A DNA stretch of 7,377 nt from Actinomycetes bacterium (GTDB lineage Bacteria > Actinomycetota > Acidimicrobiia > Acidimicrobiales > CADCSY01), in NCBI GenBank assembly GCA_025464025.1, contig JAODBP010000136.1:1-7377 (forward strand), written 5' to 3'. The position numbers were made by a program, and so were the translations under genes. The notes beneath the pieces are model-generated. The model saw only the letters and a list, made by a program, of their open reading frames with translations, was not told the origin of the DNA and searched no databases. Within the stretch, counting starts at the first letter, position 1, and every line of letters begins with the position of its first letter. Shown piece after piece: positions 5,985-7,377 of this stretch.

Positions 5985-6877
5985 CGGAAGCGGCGCTCCC
6001 ACCAGAGGGCGAGGCCGAGCCACACCAGCTCGAAGGCGAAGTCCCACGCTCGGAAGGCGACGGCGAAGGCGGCGGCGTTGCCGGCCGTGAACCGGTCGGC
6101 CAGCAGGGCGGCGATCACGCCCTCCCGCACGCCGAGCCCGGCCGGGGTGATGCCGACCATGCCGAGCAGGGCGCCGAGGTTCACGGCGGCGATGATCAGC
6201 CACACGTCGCGCGGGTCGATGGTGTGGAGGGCGGCGGCGACGAAGACGAACCCGCACGCCCGCACCAGGTTGTTCAGCCCGTAGAGGCCGACGGCCTCGT
6301 AGAGGCGCCGGGGCCGGAGCGACTCGGGGGCCAACGCCGGGAAGCGGGCGAGCAGGCGACCGCCGATGCGGAGGAGCACGGGCAGGCCGACCAGCACCGT
6401 CAGGGCGCCGGCGGCCATGAGCAGGCGCAGCGGCCAGGGGATGGTCGACGACGGCAGCCACGAGGCGAAGAAGCCGCCCCACACCACGATCATCCCGCCC
6501 TCGAGGGCGAGCGAGCCGGCGGCCAGCGAGCGGGGCACGCCCTCCCTCGACGACAGCAGCACCCGGGACGCGACGAGGGCGACGTTGCCGGGGATGAACC
6601 GGCTGGCCTGGGAGAGGCACCAGACCCGCACCGCCTTGGCCCGCGGCAGCTCGACGCCGTAGGCGCCGAGGGTCTGGCGCCAGGCCAGCGGCAGGAGGAT
6701 GCCGCCGGCGAACGTGAACGGGGCGGCGACCAGCAGCCACCCGGGGCTCAGCTCGAATTCGACCTTGCGGAGGTCGTCCGCGCTGCGGGCCCCGGCCAGC
6801 ACCAGCACGGCGATGATGGCGACGCCGAACACGACGCGGGCCACGAGGAACAACCGGCGGCGGGTCGCTTCGTGCAC
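5954..6877 (-). CDS. lysylphosphatidylglycerol synthase TM / AglD-like (UPF0104) membrane protein
   Basis: A 307-residue integral membrane protein of the LPG_synthase_TM group, the family of the MprF flippase domain, the AglD C-terminal domain and YbhN. I see about seven or eight hydrophobic segments, at roughly 11-30, 47-66, 122-140, 150-169, 196-217, 226-244 and 264-293. Family hallmarks are [11 protein letters not shown] (89-99), Glu126 in SLALEGG, and [15 protein letters not shown] (242-256). Members are linked to moving or modifying lipid-linked groups across the membrane, often beside glycosyltransferases, but the exact reaction of stand-alone forms is unclear. It has no aminoacyl-transferase domain, so it is not a full MprF. 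GTG 6877 is the first start in frame and lies just before the first helix; no clear -10 or ribosome binding site is seen ahead of it. It diverges from the mutase gene with a 28-base gap and converges on the toxin with a 31-base overlap. Confidence 0.88.
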   Translation of the reverse strand: MHEATRRRLFLVARVVFGVAIIAVLVLAGARSADDLRKVEFELSPGWLLVAAPFTFAGGILLPLAWRQTLGAYGVELPRAKAVRVWCLSQASRFIPGNVALVASRVLLSSREGVPRSLAAGSLALEGGMIVVWGGFFASWLPSSTIPWPLRLLMAAGALTVLVGLPVLLRIGGRLLARFPALAPESLRPRRLYEAVGLYGLNNLVRACGFVFVAAALHTIDPRDVWLIIAAVNLGALLGMVGITPAGLGVREGVIAALLADRFTAGNAAAFAVAFRAWDFAFELVWLGLALWWERRFRQRADTTATP

Positions 6878-6893
6878 GGCGACAGTGTGGTCG

Positions 6894-6899
6894 TAATGT
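6894..6899 (+). promoter_or_regulatory. candidate -10 box (TAATGT) for leaderless mutase transcript
   Basis: TAATGT fits TANNNT and lies exactly six bases before the ATG at 6906, the spacing of a leaderless start. No ribosome binding site precedes the ATG. The matching -35 position would fall at or inside the 5' end of the divergent membrane-protein gene, so transcription of the two genes may interfere. Confidence 0.55.
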
Positions 6900-6905
6900 C
6901 ACGAC

Positions 6906-7377
6906 ATGGCCGACAGCCCCCGCTTCACCGACTCGGGCATCGAGATCAAGCCGCTCTACGGCCCCGCCGACCTCGACGGCTGGGATCCGGCGCAGCAGCT
7001 GGGTGACCCCGGCGCCGCGCCCTACACGCGGGGCGTCTACCCGTCGATGTACCGGGGCCGCCCGTGGACGATCCGCCCGTACTCCGGCTTCGGCACGGCC
7101 GAGGCCACCAACGAGCGGTTCAAGTACCTCCTGGCCAACGGCTCCACCGGCCTGTCGTGCGCCTTCGACCTGCCGACCCAGATCGGCTACGACTCCGACA
7201 GCCCCCGCGCCGAGGGCGAGGTCGGCAAGGTCGGCGTGGCCATCGACTCGATCGAGGACATGCGCCAGCTGCTCGACGGCATGCCGCTCGAGAAGGTCAC
7301 CACGTCGATGACGATCAACTCGACGGCGCCCATCCTCCTGCTGCTCTACGAACTGGTGGCCGAGGAGCAGGGCGTCG
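6906..7377 (+). CDS. B12-dependent acyl-CoA mutase, methylmalonyl-CoA mutase large-subunit type (N-terminal 157 residues, 3' end outside window)
   Basis: The start of the substrate-binding TIM-barrel domain of a coenzyme-B12-dependent acyl-CoA mutase, which rearranges carbon skeletons such as methylmalonyl-CoA to and from succinyl-CoA in the cytoplasm. Clear family motifs are [20 protein letters not shown] (39-58), [18 protein letters not shown] (59-76), [17 protein letters not shown] (82-98), [16 protein letters not shown] (104-119) and [14 protein letters not shown] (132-145). Tyr59 lies where methylmalonyl-CoA mutases have the Tyr of RQYAGF. Isobutyryl-CoA mutases tend to have Phe there and 2-hydroxyisobutyryl-CoA mutases Ile, so a methylmalonyl-like substrate is favoured. 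The residue before it is Pro rather than the common Gln. The short N-terminal lead matches the archaeal or IcmA-like chain, in which the B12 domain may be on a separate protein; the cut end leaves this open. ATG 6906 is supported by the -10 box six bases upstream. Confidence 0.92.
   Translation, partial: MADSPRFTDSGIEIKPLYGPADLDGWDPAQQLGDPGAAPYTRGVYPSMYRGRPWTIRPYSGFGTAEATNERFKYLLANGSTGLSCAFDLPTQIGYDSDSPRAEGEVGKVGVAIDSIEDMRQLLDGMPLEKVTTSMTINSTAPILLLLYELVAEEQGV

Noticed and set aside
5433..6902. Minus-strand open frame of 489 codons
   Set aside because: A shadow of the toxin-antitoxin and LPG-TM genes; Arg-rich and without motifs.
5636..7006. Plus-strand open frame of 456 codons
   Set aside because: It spans three real genes on both strands in the wrong frame and is Gly/Arg/Glu-rich without a domain.
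6906..7377. Isobutyryl-CoA, 2-hydroxyisobutyryl-CoA or ethylmalonyl-CoA mutase as the specific call
   Set aside because: The RPYSGFG strand keeps Tyr and CAFDLPT keeps Ala where the first two enzymes usually differ, and the RTYAGH-type motif of ethylmalonyl-CoA mutase is absent; the decisive later residues are outside the window.

Overview
The window is a stretch of very GC-rich bacterial chromosome with tightly packed genes. Codons end almost always in G or C, GTG starts are used, and three genes appear to be read from leaderless transcripts with a TANNNT -10 box 6-7 bases before the start codon. This fits a high-GC actinobacterium. An Acidimicrobiia-like lineage is my guess from style and gene content, not something the sequence proves.

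Layout. Positions 2-565 (+) hold the C-terminal half of a GT4 glycosyltransferase, cut by the window edge. It converges on, and overlaps by 14 bases, a minus-strand pair at 552-3532. That pair is a polyprenyl-phosphate glycosyltransferase of family GT2 followed by a large GT-C-like membrane protein whose start codon shares one base with the upstream stop. A 47-base divergent promoter region separates this pair from a plus-strand pair at 3580-5330: a PIG-L/LmbE zinc deacetylase and a two-domain GNAT acyltransferase, overlapping by ATGA. Next is a compact Phd/VapC-type toxin-antitoxin cassette (5357-5984, +) with its own leaderless promoter and a symmetric operator-like dyad. It converges with a minus-strand lysylphosphatidylglycerol-synthase-TM/AglD-like membrane protein (5954-6877). 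At the right edge is the N-terminus of a coenzyme-B12-dependent acyl-CoA mutase of the methylmalonyl-CoA mutase large-subunit type (6906 to the end, +).

How the genes may work together. The left 5.3 kb reads as part of a surface glycan or glycolipid locus. GT2 would charge a polyprenyl phosphate with a sugar at the inner membrane face, and the GT-C protein would transfer that sugar outside the membrane. GT4 would add sugars from nucleotide donors in the cytoplasm. The deacetylase and GNAT could remove an N-acetyl group and replace it with another acyl group. These substrate-level links are inference. The toxin-antitoxin cassette sits at the boundary between the glycan genes and unrelated metabolism and may have been inserted there. 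I see no tRNA, rRNA, CRISPR array, insertion sequence or clear intrinsic terminator. No gap between genes exceeds about 50 bases, so there is no long gene-free stretch.
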